DNA of 64,000 bases from Gnetum montanum (lineage: Eukaryota > Streptophyta > Gnetopsida > Gnetales > Gnetaceae). The notes under the pieces were generated by a model, which was not told the DNA's origin, searched no databases, and saw only the letters and a program-made list of their open reading frames with translations. The first letter of the stretch is position 1, and each line of letters begins with the position of its first letter. The stretch covers positions 196,063 to 260,062 of the forward strand of contig MNCI01034964.1 of the NCBI GenBank assembly GCA_015680685.1, read 5' to 3'. Positions 1-12,880 of this stretch are shown one piece after another. The translations under genes and the position numbers were made by a program.

Positions 1-930
1 AACACGAACAGGAATCACGAATCTCCGGCGCATAGGATGTAACTTTTGCCAAGGTGAAGGGCTGGGACGGTGAGAGGCGTTGAAGCTACATGTGTAGAGG
101 CCGTCGGGATGGTGAGGGAGGAGATGCTTTACCATCATCGATGACGGTGATTACGTATTGATCGTGGACAACCCAGACTCGAACAACATCATCTCATGAA
201 CGAACCCTGGATAAAAAAATAACAACAAAGAAACCTTGCCCCACCCTACACCGCTTGGCTCTGCACATCTTTTCCAGGATGTATCGTACCAAGGAAACTG
301 AATATTATTCTGTCCCTAAAAGAAATAACGGTTATTATTCCCTTAATAGGCTCCTCGAAACCGAGTGTTGGAAGGACGATTTTTAGTTTACAGTTCTGGA
401 AAATGGAACATAACGTATGATAAACAAATGTGGTCAAAAATAAGCTTAAGCACTAGTGCCAGTTCAAAACATGCTTAAACCCAGCAGGCAGCGGTCATTA
501 TCCGTAAGCCTAGCCCTTCATGACGGTGCTGGTGGGGCTGTAGCTGATGGCGGGTTGTGGCTGTGCAGCGCACACGAGGTTTTGGTTGCTTTTTATTCAT
601 TCATTTGCAGGGCAGGGCCATACCTTGGCAAACTAGTTTGCTGTTGCCGACGGTAGGCTACACAGTGGCGGCATGGGAAGGAAGTAGGGCAATGGCAAGA
701 GGGTTTCTCGTGATAGGTTTTGTCGACGGTGAGAGGGGCAAGGAACGGCAGTGCACGGGATGCACGAGGAAGGGTTTCAGCAGGAGAATAAATTTCATGG
801 TAAACAATGCTTGTTTTAGTCAAACCACGCTGGCCAGCATAGCTTTCATGAGAAAGGACGTTTTTTGGTTTTGGATAGAACTACGCCAGCTAACTATTAG
901 CAAGATCCACAAGATGAGACATAGACTCTA
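1..930. other. CpG-retaining, higher-GC segment, no gene recognised
   Basis: This stretch has ordinary CpG and GC content, unlike the AT-rich, CpG-poor sequence from about 930 onward. It has open frames of up to 124 codons (557-931, plus strand), but they show no domain, codon pattern or motif I recognise, so I do not call a gene. The change in composition near 930 suggests the edge of a younger insertion or of a less methylated host segment that begins left of the window. Confidence 0.4.
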
Positions 931-3239
931 GACCAATGATATGATTGTCACTGTGAATATGAAGCTTCCATATATTTTTATAAGTGTCTAGTTCATGCTT
1001 AAAATCTCACAAGGAATTGATGGAAAAGTCATATTAATATAAATTTGGAGACTCTCTCCATGCTTCATATCTACAGACATCTCATGTATTGTGTTAACTA
1101 TGAGATAATACAACAACTCATGAAAAAATAATATCACCATTATAAGAAGTTCAACCTAAGTAACTATTTCTCCAAATGATGTCTTCTATATCAAATGCCC
1201 CTCAATAGGAGTTCAATCCTTGAGTTATATCCAGCATTAATCTTGGTACTCAAAATCAAAGCCCTATTTAGATGAACTAGTGAATTGCCAAAGGGCTAAG
1301 GTGTATAACTATGAAACAAAGAACAAATGCAAATATTTGGGATTAAGATTTAGAAGTTAGATCCTTAAAACTTCTTCATTGGTTTAGAGTATATGAAAAA
1401 TGGGGTGTTCAACTAAGTCTTTGATGAATCTTTTAAGGCTTTATAGGATAGATAATAATTTTTTTTTTAAAAAAATCTTATTTTAACTTTAACTCATTTT
1501 ACAAAATAAGTATTTCAACTTTCAAAGCTCATAAAACATTAATCTTTTAGATATCACATATTTACCTTTGCTTAGTAAAAATTTGGTGGTGTGCAATTGT
1601 CTTCCTAACATTCATGAACCAATCATTCACACTTCCCAAAGATCTATGCCATTTTATAAATGAAATAGTTTATTTTCAAAATATTAAAGGCTTTTTGAGC
1701 TACAAAATTCAAAAGCCCAAAATTTCTAAGTAGCACAATTACGAGGTAAGAAACAAGTATAAGTAAAATCATTATTCTTTTCTAGTCTACTTAACCTAAG
1801 GGCAAGAGTAGCTTTAATAAAACTAACGTAAAATTAGCAAAAATCAATATTCTATTCATGTTGAATTATTGCTATATCAATGTACATCATATTTGTTTGA
1901 GATGTTAATTTACAAAAGCTTTATCCATGTTATTCCTTTGGTTTATTCATCATCCTAATTAGCATCCAATCCTTGTACTTAGAGGAGTAACTACCAGGAT
2001 TTGTTTAGCTTGCTTGCTCAGGTTTACATTGATTGTCATGTAATTGGATATTAGTATGGTTTTCTCTATGTACCTCCATGGGCTACTAGGTTTTATAATA
2101 TAAAGTGCTAAGGCCAATGCACCACACTGTCCGAACACAAGGCATATATTATTGGTTCTAAATCTAACAAACTAATTAATTGCTTCTTATATGTCTTCCA
2201 AAGGTGTTTAAGTGAATTGAGTCTGTACAAGTGCATGGAATCTTCATGCTTTGCAAATCATCAACTTAGTGCCTTCTTCTTTCCTCATTTTAAGCTTGCT
2301 ACATTATTTTACCAAGTTAACTACATTTTGCTGACATGGGTTTCAATTCAAAATAAATTAAAATACTCTTGTAAGAGTTTTGCTACAATAAAACATCAAA
2401 GTTTTATTTAGAAGAAATAAATTTCCTTCTACCCATAACTTGATAAAGCATTAATGAAACTTGCTTCAATACTTTCTATTTCATTTAGTTCAACGATACT
2501 ACATTGATTTTCCAACACCTTCTCCCATACTTCATCATAACTTTGTTTCATAATACATTGGCTTAGTCCTACACTTTTGCTAGTCCTTGATGATGAAAAA
2601 AATGGTCATGATGTCCATATATGCCATAAGTCATTGGTAATTTTAACAAATCTCTTGCTATTCAAAATGATTCAAGTAATTATTTGAGGCTAAAAATTAT
2701 GTTTGATTCATTGTTAATACTAAAATTAATATTCTTACTGTGGTTGTGTGATGTGAGTTTCCCTTAATTAAATTTTTGATAATATATTACCTCATCTAGA
2801 TGTGTTCATCAATGAGCCATAGCCTCATTTTGGAATGTTTTATTGGTTTATGCTAATTTTATGTTTTAATAATTACATTTATGGCTACCCTTGTCACTAA
2901 TGGTTACAACACTGATGGAGTTAGTGACAACATTGATGATGGTCTCCCTCCCCTCTTATCGCTCAATCTTGGTCATCGATGACCTAGTTATGTCTGGTTA
3001 TTTCAACTGCATCATTATTATCTATTTCATTTGGCTATAATGGCCACAAAAACCAGGCATTATTTTTATTGTTGTATATAAAATAATGCAAACATAGTTT
3101 TGGACATTTATGTATGTATGTTGTTGTATCATCACATGATGTGACCTTGGCTATGTATCGATTTTATAAACATAAGTAGTAGATGTAATGAGGCTATAAA
3201 ATGAAATAGGTAAATAAAAATATGTAGTAATGATAATTG
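931..3239. other. AT-rich intergenic sequence, nothing identified
   Basis: No coding frame longer than about 64 codons and no retroelement domain is visible. The last few hundred bases (from about 2880) may be the upstream U3 of the LTR that follows, but I could not fix its left end. Confidence 0.5.
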
Positions 3240-4075
3240 TAAAGCAAGGTGATGAACCGTGATATCGGGTCCATGTATCGAAGCCTGCCAAGCTATATTG
3301 GACATCTGATGTCGGAGCTTGTCTCATCGCCTATAAATAAGAGGTGAGTGCACTTGGTTTGGTAATAGGTTAATTTAGTCTCTTAGTCCCTTACCCAAAC
3401 TCTTGCACTTTTTCCTTTTTAGAGTTAGAATTATTTCTGAGTGTCTACACTAGGAGTCATAAAGTGAATGGATCTTTATTTGTGCACTGTGTACCTGAGT
3501 ACACCTTGTGGCCGAAAATAAAGACAAACTTTGTGATAACCCTTGCAACATTCAAAATAGATTATCTCTTACCCTTCATGCTATTTACAGTTATTTAATG
3601 TTTTCTGTAGTTAATTAATGTTTTCTCTCACCTTGTTAATTCTCCCATGTAAGCACACTTAGTATGACCACTTCGAGCATGTGTGGAACACTTGGTAACC
3701 CAGTAACGATTAGCATTTGGTAATCCTAGTAGTGCTACACTAGTTTAGGATGTGTATGGAAAGTGGGGATAGATGTTGGTGTTAGGACTATTTAGAGCAT
3801 AGTTGATTAGTTATATTAAATTAGTTACTTAATTATTTCACTTCTCCCTTTTTAGCACCAGAATATAAAACATAAAAATATATAAAAAATCATATACCTC
3901 AAGTTTACTTAACCATAAAATTGTGCTATACAAGTGAGCTTGGAAAGACAACAATTAACTAACCCATCATTGTTCTGTAAAGGTGCATAAGCACTTAGTC
4001 CTTGGAATTCAACTGGATCGTGTGTGGACACTCTTATTCATATGGTTGAGCATAGGGATACCTTGCCACTCATCA
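3240..4075 (+). repeat. LTR of family Q, copy 1 (solo or 3' LTR)
   Basis: This is one of four copies of the same LTR in the window. The others are 19814-20700 (-), 36900-37303 plus 55647-56420 (+), and 63520-64000 (-). Shared landmarks in order are a TATA box, an AATAAA-type signal near 3517, the block from 3660 to 3790 (GTATGACCACTTCGAG ... TTTAGGATGTGTATGG), and a terminus reading CCACTCATCA at 4066-4075. The left end is uncertain and may lie upstream, toward 2880. No primer-binding site follows 4075 and the adjacent coding remnant lies on the opposite strand, so it is probably a solo LTR. Confidence 0.75.
3331..3340 (+). promoter_or_regulatory. TATA box of Q LTR copy 1
   Basis: CTATAAATAA lies about 735 bp before the LTR end. 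It aligns with TATA-like sequences at the same relative place in the copies at 19814-20700 and at 55711-55720, so it probably marks the U3/R transition. Confidence 0.55.
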
Positions 4076-4178
4076 CAAGGTATATGCATATAATTAAAAC
4101 TCACAAACAATGCTATCAAGTAGATTGGCTACAATGTTGGTATAGGGGATAAAAGAAGAATTCATTACATTCTCTAGC

Positions 4179-4331
4179 TTTAGGCCTTAGTAGGCCATGG
4201 ATTCACCAATTTTAGGCCCCAGTAGACCATAAAGTTGCTACTTTTAGGCCTTAGCAGGTTGTGATATTACAAGTTTTAGGTGTTAGTAGGCCATGGTGGT
4301 GCCAATTTTAGGTCTTAGTGGGCCATGGTCC
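4179..4331. repeat. 32-bp minisatellite, five units
   Basis: TTTAGG begins units at 4179, 4211, 4243, 4275 and 4307, an exact 32-bp period. The core is TTTAGGCCTTAGTAGGCCATGG followed by a variable ten bases. The units differ by point changes but not in length. The period is not a multiple of three, so it is not a coding repeat. It lies just beyond the Q LTR and at the broken 3' end of the gag-protease remnant on the minus strand. Confidence 0.85.
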
Positions 4332-4339
4332 ATATGTTG

Positions 4340-7300
4340 TCTAGCAAGTATGGGATGCTCTTGAAAGAGCATATAAGGCTAGAGCTAACATTGAAACATG
4401 ATATAATGTTGCAAAGGTAGAGAATCAACCATTAACCAAAGAAGGGTTAAGAAATTTACTACAAAATTATTGCTTAATCTTTGATAGATCAATGAGTCCC
4501 TTTGGCATGATCTTATGCTCACTATCTCTCTTGTTAAACATGGCAAGCCACATGCATTTTCATTGACCACCTCATGTTGTAGAGTTGATGTTGCTAGCAT
4601 TGTTACTATCTTTATTATTGTTGGTCCTAGTTTGAGTATTGATAATTTCCTCTTAAAATTCCACTTCTTAATCTCCATCAATGTTGATATAGTTAACCAA
4701 AGGTAGTGACACGCTATCCTCATGAATGATAATTTCACCACCATCATATGGTAGGTGAATTCCCTAATGTATAGGAGATGAGACCACATGAAGCTTAGCT
4801 AACCATAGTCTTCCTATGATCAAGTTGAAGCTAGGTATCTCTTCAACCACTAGGAAGTTGGTACGTGTAGGGAATTGCTTACCTAATATGAAATCCAAGG
4901 AGATGGAACCTCCCATTGCTACTCATGATCCATTAAATGACTTGAGTGTTGAGGTAGTGATTTCTTGGATGTTCTTAGTTAAATATAGCTTATCAACAAC
5001 AAAAAATGATACCACATTAGTTCTTGCCCCATCATATACATGAAAATGATGAACCTTATACCTATCAACATGTATAGTACTAAGCAGAGGAGCAAATAGC
5101 ACTTCCTCATTTTGAGAGTCAATCTTCACCTCACTCTCACCAAATTTGAGCATGCATTGATGTCCATTTTCCCTAAGTGGAGCTTATTCAATGATATTGT
5201 AGATACACTCTCTGTTGGTGGGCATGTCTCTCCTCACAAGGACAAAGGTTAAAACCTAAGCTAGTGCATCTCTATGAGCAGAAGAAGTCATGACTAGGTC
5301 ATACAAGTTTGATGATGTGTTCTTTTGTTTCAATGACTGTTTGGCTTGTTCCATTATTGTCAGGAAATTCTTTTCCTTGGGATATGATCTTTCAACCTTA
5401 GTGGTCTTAACTTCCTCCATCCTTCCTAGAGTCTATGGCTTAGGCTTTGATATATGTGCCTAGGGTCACTTATCCATGGATGTAGCTGATCTTGATGTAG
5501 CTTGTTTCTAAGCCCTTTGTTGTTGGTTACCTTTAGTGGGCTTTTTTATTGGTTTGATGACAAGTTGATTGCATCCATGTTGTGATGATGATTTCTTGCT
5601 AAGCTCTGAGTTGTGAACCACTATAGGTGGGCTTTGATCATGAGTTTTCATGGTTTTACTTATTGAAGGTGGAGGCACCTAGATAACAAATGGTTCCTTA
5701 GGCTTTCAAGGACTAGTAAATTGAGGCCTAGGCTATGAAGTTGTTGCCATTGAAGGTGGGACATGTATAATGAAAGGTTTTTTAGGGGCTAAAAGAGGTG
5801 ATATCCTAATGACAAAGGGCTTTATAGGCTTTGTCTTTTGGGGCTACAATAGTACTTTGATGATATATGGTTCCCTAGGAGGATTAGACTGTTTAATTTC
5901 TATGAATGAGGCTACAATATAGGAGTTATTTTTGGCACTTGGAGAGTTGGACTCATTCATCACCAACTCTCCATGATATAGAATCTTCTAGAAGTCATCC
6001 TTTAATGCTAGGTAAAATTTGGTATCATGACTAGCCATTTGATGATAATGGCAAAGCCTATCTAGTCTAAAGTACTTTGGTAGCTTCGGATCATCTTTGG
6101 TAGCTATCGTTGGATTTCTAGCTATGTCAAAAAGATGATCATGCTTCTTATGAGTCTTCTTAGATAGTTACTTATGTTGTATATGGTTGTCTTTAAGAAA
6201 CTACTCTAAAATCTTAGAGGACTTTGTAGACAACCTAGCAAACTTTGACCTATCCTTTCATCGGAAGTTTGGTCTAGGCTGATTTGGCATGTAGGAAGTG
6301 GATGGCTACAATGAGTTAGTGGATGTGTTGCATGGTGGTGATCCCCATCTCTATTCTTGTTTTGTATCCTTGAATACTATAGCCATGATTGTATGTTCTT
6401 TCCTAGGTTTATTGCTACTCCTCCTCATATGTTGGTTTTTTCATGTCACATAGGTTGGATTGTTGCTAGCCTTAGCTACCCTCTTGATGTTCTTAGCTAC
6501 AAAAATGCTTGGCTTAGTGACTAGGATCTAAATAGTAGAGATTTGACTTAATAAAGTCTTTTACTATTTCCTTAAATATGACCAAGAGGTGAGTTGTAAA
6601 GATAGGATCTAGAATCTCATTAAGCATTAAATTCCACCTCTAAATGAATCTTTTGATAGGTTCAAGTGACCTCTACTTCACCTTCATTAGTTGATTTAAT
6701 GTGGCATTCAACTTTAAGTTGTATATGAAGCACTTAATAAATTGGTTTATCAGGTCTTCAAGGAAAGAGATGGAACCTATAGGCAAGGTTCAATACCAAT
6801 TGAAAGCCTTACCCTTAAGGGATATGAGAAAAATCCATAGTATTGTATTAGGAAAAGCTTGCAAAAAGAGGTACTTAGGCTAGAAGGTGACCAAGTGTAC
6901 ATTAGGATCCCCATCATCTTTGTATTTGGTGAAGTTTGGTATGGTCATACCTACAAGTAAGGTTATTTGAGGAACAATAGGGCTTATAGGATCATCTTGG
7001 TGAAAGTATAGAACCTTGACCATCTAAGTTATACTAGCCTTGAGTTTCTATAGCTCTTCAGTAAGGTCTTGGATCATTTGGAAAACTTGATCGAAGCCCT
7101 AGGGTATCCTTGTAGGCTACAGTATTTGTGTTGATAGTTGATAAGGAAGTTGAGTAGCTTGAGGCTATACACTTAACATTGGCATAGAGGGAAGAGGTCA
7201 CATGATCAGGGTCACAAGTGGGATAAAGAAGGAGAAAGAGGTTTAAGTTGGAACTTGTAGTATGAAGGGTGGAAAGGAAGTATGAGATGCTTGGATTACT

Positions 7301-7790
7301 TGGGGCCTCGATGAGGGTTCTGCTAGTATGAAAAAATGTGGTGGTGAGGTAGACATCACCAAGTGTGGGTGCATGGGATGAGGTTGAATTGCAAATGGCA
7401 TGGATAAGAACCAGGAGGAAAATTGAGATACCAATTAAAACTCGTATATGATAATAATGGGTGTAGAGCTAAACATGGTATGATGGAAAACATGGAAATT
7501 AGGCTAAGAGACTTGTCCCATTGATGAGGTAGTATTTATGAAGCTAGGTTGTTTAGGAAGCCAATCATTGGAAAAGTCTCTCGATGAAGGTGTCTAGCTC
7601 TAGTTCAGTCTCAAATTCATCTTGCTTTTCCAAGAGATCCTTTGAGCTAATTTCCTTACTAAATTCATTGACACCTATGAGTTGTATTAGCATTTGTGCA
7701 TAAAAGTTAGCAAGGGGGTTTTGGTCATAAGGAGATGGAATGTATTCTTTCCCATCCCAATGCATAATTTTGAATTGATGCTTAGCATTA
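4340..7790 (-). pseudogene. Ty3/gypsy gag-protease remnant (element A)
   Basis: Read on the minus strand, about 7765 to 4400 translates in several frames into a retroelement gag followed by an aspartic-protease region. The gag start region (7765-7565) is acidic. Near 6024-6058 a CHYH...H segment resembles a worn zinc knuckle. At 4795-4861 FLVVEE and LIIGRLWLAK match the FLVVD..YN.IIGRP.L segment after the protease of Tat-like gypsy elements, and 4923-5153 carries the preceding protease-like stretch. Many stops and frame changes make it non-functional. RT and integrase are absent: the remnant ends at the minisatellite and the Q LTR. It differs from the Athila-like elements B and C elsewhere in the window. 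Assignment to gypsy is fairly secure; lineage is not. Confidence 0.65.
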
Positions 7791-7799
7791 GATTAGGAG

Positions 7800-10300
7800 C
7801 ATGGTATCAAGATACTAGATTGTATCTTGACATAGAGGAAGTTGTATAACTCATCATTAATAACCACAAAATCTAGGTTTTTTCCCCTTTTTTGGAATGA
7901 TTGTCTTCATTTAATGACCCCAAGGTCTTTCAAGTCATAGACACAAACTAAATCTTGGTTGGAGACCATGTATGTAAGGTTGAGTCATAATATGGTTGAT
8001 TTACAAAAGGACATTAATTAGTACCAAAAAAACTATGTCAAGCCAGCATAAACTAAGATGGAATTTGCAAAACCATGTTGAGCTCTTCAAAACTATGCTA
8101 GGATAGCAAAAACTATGTTGGGCTGTGTGTGCACATCTAAAACCAAATTTTGTGAAATTTTGAAGTTTAAGTTTTGTTGGGGCTTTAAAAAGCTGAGCAC
8201 TTGTTATGAAAATTTAAATATGAAAAAAATGAATATTGGTAATATGTTGAGTTTTGAAAAGATGGTATTTTTCCAAAACTAGTTGGATGTTATAATAGGC
8301 AAGTTTGGTTTGCCTTATTTAAAAATATGTTATTATGTTTTCACTTATGGAAAAACTACACTAGGTATTGGTGTGCAACGAAGGAAAAAATAGTATTGTT
8401 TTAAATATATATTGGATATCTTGGAAAACAAAGCTAGGATTTGTGGAAATGAGAAAATGTAATTGGTACACCAAAACTATGCTAGGTAGTTTGGTAAAGG
8501 GAAAAAGGTGGATTGGTTTTGCTAAGAGACCTAATGGAAAAATTCATAGCAGGAAATGGGTAGTGGAAAGATGTGCTAGTGTTTGGAAAATCCAAGGTTA
8601 ATTTTTAACAAAAGAATTATGCATGTTTCTTAAGAAACTATGCTAGCTTCCAATAGTTGAGCAATTTTTGTGAGTTTCATAGCAACACCCAAATTGACTA
8701 CAACAACCATGCTAGATATTAGTTGCAGGCAAATGGATGGCAATGATGGATTTTCATGGAAAAATTTAAAGGTTTCAATGTAAATTTAAAAAATCTTAAC
8801 TTGTACAAAAATTTATTTTGAAATTATCAAAGTAGAATTGGATGAAGAACTTGGGTGGAGGCCCTCCTTTTAGCACAAAAACCTATAATGCCTAAAAAAT
8901 TTGGTGTTGGAAAACCAAAAATTCTAGGTGAAAGAAGTTAACTCTGGATCCCAAGGACCTCCAAGAAGATGATCAAAAGCACCCTAGATGGTCTTGTTGA
9001 TCACCTAGGGACTTAAAAATTGTAAAAAAAAAGTGTAGATCTAACCAAAAGAGCACAAAAAAATGAATTGCAAATTTTATTAAAAAATAATAATAGTTGC
9101 AAATACAAAAGGTTCAAGCGAGTACAAGTTTTTTGTACTTAAAATGCACAAAGAGCTACATGAGAAGTGGTCACAATCCTAGTGAAAAAAAAAGTGTGTC
9201 CTTCAGTTAGCTTGATGATTCAGGTGCTCCAAAGCTTCACTTCCACAACTCTCTACTAGTTCTCAAGTTGGATCTACTACACTAGTTGAAAAATGGGTAA
9301 AGTAATTGCAATGTTGATTACAAAGGAGATAAGGTAATTATAGCGTTGATTGCCAAGGGCCTAAGGTATGTGCTTGAATTTTTGTTATAATGGTACTATG
9401 CTAAGAGTCCTAAGTACTTTCCTATTTGTTAAAAAGTCTTACAAAATCCAAAAGGTTTTAAGTGCTCTAGGTTGCAAAGGATGGAACCAAGAAAAGTTTT
9501 GCTGGTAAAAGAATTGTTTGTGGAATCTATTCACTATGTTCAAATTTATCTTTTATAGGTTATATGGTTGTTGGTTTTTGGTTGCAAATTTCTACCATGG
9601 TTGCTGATAGATTAGTATAATATGCAGCTATGGTAGGCCATCATTTCTAGCTTAGTTATCCATTTTTGATAAGTTTTCATGCATCAAGGGCACCAAAACC
9701 ACATTGGATAATATCAATAGTAAACAAACTTTTCCAACCATGTTGGCTTCATTCATCTATGCTAGCCTCATGGGAATAATGCTAACATCATGGAATCCAT
9801 GCTAGAATTATTGGATCAATGCTAGCCTAGTTGGAAAAGAAAAACCCCAACCACTCCAATGCTAGCTTTTGTAAAAAGTAGAAATCCCATAATTCCAATG
9901 TTGGCCTTGTGGCATCTGCACTGAAGGTGGGAATTACACTAGCAATTGTTGGGAAAATGAAAACCCAAGAACTTCAACATTGGATTTAGTTATTTCTAGC
10001 GTAGTTGAGGAAATGACCAACATAAAATCCATGAAAATGCAAGATTTGGTAGTTTTTAAGGAATTTTCAACCTTCCCAAGCCCAAATATAGACATGCATT
10101 AATTTTCCACTTGGCAAGTAAGGCTATGACAACTAATGGAACATTTTTTAGCTCCAAAAGTTTAAGTATGTGATATTGTAGCTCATGAACTTCCAACCTT
10201 ATAATTTTACAATGAAAATCTAGCTTCAAGTATAGCGGTGAAGTATACAATGCCAAAAGGCTACAACATGCATTTTTTTGGTGCATGAATTGTGTAGAAA
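7800..10300. other. Non-coding region rich in ATGCTAG words (possible LTR/UTR of A)
   Basis: No domain is visible. The region has at least nine ATGCTAG or close variants, for example near 8091, 8480, 8638, 8709, 9402, 9760, 9797, 9817 and 9862, often as ACTATGCTAGG or inside the palindrome GCTAGC. Similar word-rich stretches occur in LTR U3 regions elsewhere in the window, so this may be the LTR and leader upstream of gag-protease remnant A. I could not find paired LTR ends. Confidence 0.35.
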
Positions 10301-10399
10301 ATAGTAGGGTAGTTTCTTCTAGCTAGCTAATGGTTCAAGTAACTTTGTTGAGATGGTTCAACATTGGGCAGTAGATAGATGGTTCCATACCTCTTGTGT

Positions 10400-11350
10400 C
10401 ATACTACTATCGTTGGAGCAGCTGCTTGTCAAGTTTCTGGATTATTTTAGCAGCTGTCCAAGCCTCTAGTATGGTTTCATAGGTAGGTGCTACCGGTGGC
10501 CACTTCTCTTCTAGTAGCTTAGTAGCTACTTTATCCTTCATTATCTTCTACTAGGATGAAATAGGAGCATGGTAGAGTGTGTTGTTGGCATAACATGCTA
10601 TGCCTCTCCTTCAGCAAAGTTTTTTGATAAGGCATGAGAAGGAAAGTATCTTCCTTCCTCACTTATTTTCTTTTAAGCACTTATTGATTTCAAGGTAGAT
10701 GAGATAAGGGAGGTTGACAGGGAACTTTCTACTTAGAGCAGTGTAAGAATAGGCATAGAAGGTGGTCACCTTTCTAAGCCTCATTGTAGAATTTAGGTGA
10801 TAGGTCATTATCTTGAAGCACGCTTTGCCATGGTGAGTACACGATATACCTTATGGCCCATCCTATAGCAATTTTAGATTCATTCTTTATTTTTTTTGCT
10901 ATCCATGTAGGTAGAGATTGCCAAAAGTGTTACCCCTGTATTGGGCAACATAAGGACCTTCACAATGGCTTCAATCAAGTAGGAAATGGTTATATCCTTG
11001 ATCTTGACCATCTTGTCTTCTTGTCAGTTGTTTTGAAATAGGTACATCTCTCCCATGTACCATTCTCCACTAGATGAGAAAATGGACCACATGGGAGACC
11101 CCTGTAGTTGAGTGTAGACTTTGTTAGGCACCAATTCAAAGAAGGAACTAAAGTTAAGTTCTTGGAGAAGCGAATTTGGACCCTTTTGAAACAAATCCTT
11201 TCAAGGTAGCCCTTAGTTAATGTGACTTCTAGATTAGGCATTGACCTTAACACCTCATCTTACCTTGACTGGTTAGTTTCTACTATGGGAATCTAATGAA
11301 TAGATGCCACTTTGGGCTTTTCCTAAAGAGGTCATATTGCATGGGTTTTG
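10400..11350 (-). pseudogene. Retroelement accessory ORF remnant
   Basis: Minus-strand frames between 11253 and 10400 contain coding-like stretches with frame breaks. They include a segment near 10700 reading NLPYLIYLEINKCLKENK, which resembles the 'putative plant transposon protein' ORF of Athila/Tat-like elements, and a final stretch near 10430-10540 (KLLEEKWPPVAPTYET, then an Ala/Lys/Gln-rich helix). Element C carries a comparable extra ORF about 2.6 kb after its integrase. Here the ORF lies about 2 kb after the integrase of B on the same strand, so it may be B's 3' accessory ORF. The function of this ORF class is unknown. Confidence 0.4.
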
Positions 11351-11689
11351 GCCTCTTATTCCTACAGCTATTGTGGTTGTTGGTCCTTCCTCCTCATGAC
11401 CACTTTTCCCTTGGTTGTTATGGTCCCTCTAGAGGTGCCCCCCTCTTTGGTGTCATTCGTGATAACAAGCATAACCAAGGATTAGTAATTAATGTGTAAC
11501 CCTTTGTGCTCTTTTGTACCTTTCTCTTTTAGTTAAGTTACACTTAGTTTAGTTGTAATCATGGAAAATTGTTAATATTATTATTATTTTATTCATTTAG
11601 CCACTAGAGTTTGTTTATGAGGTTTAACTTAATGTAGATGGCAGTTTTAATAGGGTTTAAATAGTTAAACCTTGGGGTGTTAGAAAACG

Positions 11690-12110
11690 TTTTGAAAACT
11701 TTTCTATCATAAACCATAGATTTGTGATTCCTGCAACATAAAAATCACCTTTGGTAGCTAGAGGGTCTAATAATGATGGCAAGTGGATAAGTGGTTTCAA
11801 AGTTATGGTACTCAAAATGTGCTTTGGTCTCTAAAAATTGCAAAAACTCCCCTCATGTTATGAAGAAAATATGAAAAATTGACTAAGTGTTGACACATAT
11901 TTATAGAGTTTTATTGATTTGTCGATGGGGATGCGTTGACACATTGGGTTGTGTTAACAAGGATATGTTGATGTAGCCATTTCAGATAGTTTTCCACATT
12001 AAAAAAACTAAGTGTTAGGGAAGATCTTGGTGATGAAATTAGAGTTCAAAGGAAGCCAAAAAGTCTAGAATGATGAAAAATCATGGAAGATGACTTCAAA
12101 TTAGTTTTGG
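11690..12110 (-). repeat. LTR-like fragment with TATA box
   Basis: On the minus strand this contains CATCAAC/GTTGATG-type words, then CTATAAATAT (11897-11906), then a segment with TTTTTGCAATTTTTAGAG that resembles the region just downstream of the TATA box in the Q LTRs. Similarity to Q fades further on, so it is either a divergent relative (possibly B's 3' LTR) or another family. Its ends are not resolved. Confidence 0.35.
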
Positions 12111-12639
12111 GAAAGAAGATTTAGAGAAAATGATTTTTCCAAGTAGTGCAAAAATGTATGTTCCTTGTTGGAAAACAATGGAATTGAATGCAAAATAAGG
12201 GATAGGAAGTTTATCAACTCAAACGAAGGAGTATGCAAGTGGATCCTCCTCATAGCAGGTTCATGTCCTTAATTCCCTTGCATGCCCTCATACTTATAAG
12301 TTTGTAGGCACGAAGGATGATTAATGACCATGAATTATTAAAAATCAAAACCACATAAGACATTATCAAGGAAATAGGACATCACAAACAAACATATTGA
12401 TTAACCATGATAAGAGGTAGTGATGTGATAGGTGGTAAGAGTTTGGAAAATGGGAGAGAGAGTATGATAATGGATTCTCGCATCCTAGTCACATGAAGTC
12501 CTTTGTGAATTGTATCATTAGTGTGATCCAATATTGTCTGATCCTTAGTCAAAAATAAGTCCATCCACTTCCAATGGTTTTGCATTGATACATTTACACC
12601 ATTCAATCCCTAGAATTCATGAACACTCCCAAAGATCAC

Positions 12640-12880
12640 CCATATTCCAATGAGAGAAGAAAAGAAAAGCAAAAGTTAAGAGGGCCTTAGTTAGAGGGGT
12701 GCCTTTACGCATTGGTAACATGTCTTTCTAGCCTAATAAGAAATGTTTGTAGTCCATTATTTTGTCTAAGGGGTGTTCTTTGAATTACCATGTTTTTTTT
12801 GTCATTTGTTTTGGTAGGAACCACACTATGCAAAGAAATTACTTCCTATTAATAGGTGACATTAGAAATGGTGAATAATT
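12640..12880 (-). repeat. Repeat R, uninterrupted copy
   Basis: Read on the minus strand this aligns with 24150-24341 and then continues, without a gap, into 35771-35880. Shared blocks are AACACCCCTTAGACAAAATA, ACATGTTACCAATGCG and CACCCCTCTAACTAAGG. It therefore represents the unoccupied form of the site where element D now sits. It lies just after the integrase remnant of element B and is probably part of B's 3' non-coding region. Confidence 0.65.

Noticed and set aside
557-931. 124-codon plus-strand frame in the GC-richer left segment
   Set aside because: No domain, no plausible splice or start context and an overlapping minus-strand frame of similar quality. Length alone does not support a gene in GC-rich sequence.
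3240-4075. Q LTR copy 1 as the 3' LTR of gag-protease remnant A
   Set aside because: The LTR is on the plus strand and A is on the minus strand, so they cannot be parts of one element in their present orientation.
11296-11499. Plus-strand 67-codon frame with Leu/Pro-rich content
   Set aside because: It overlaps the minus-strand accessory ORF region and shows no motif; treated as a shadow frame.
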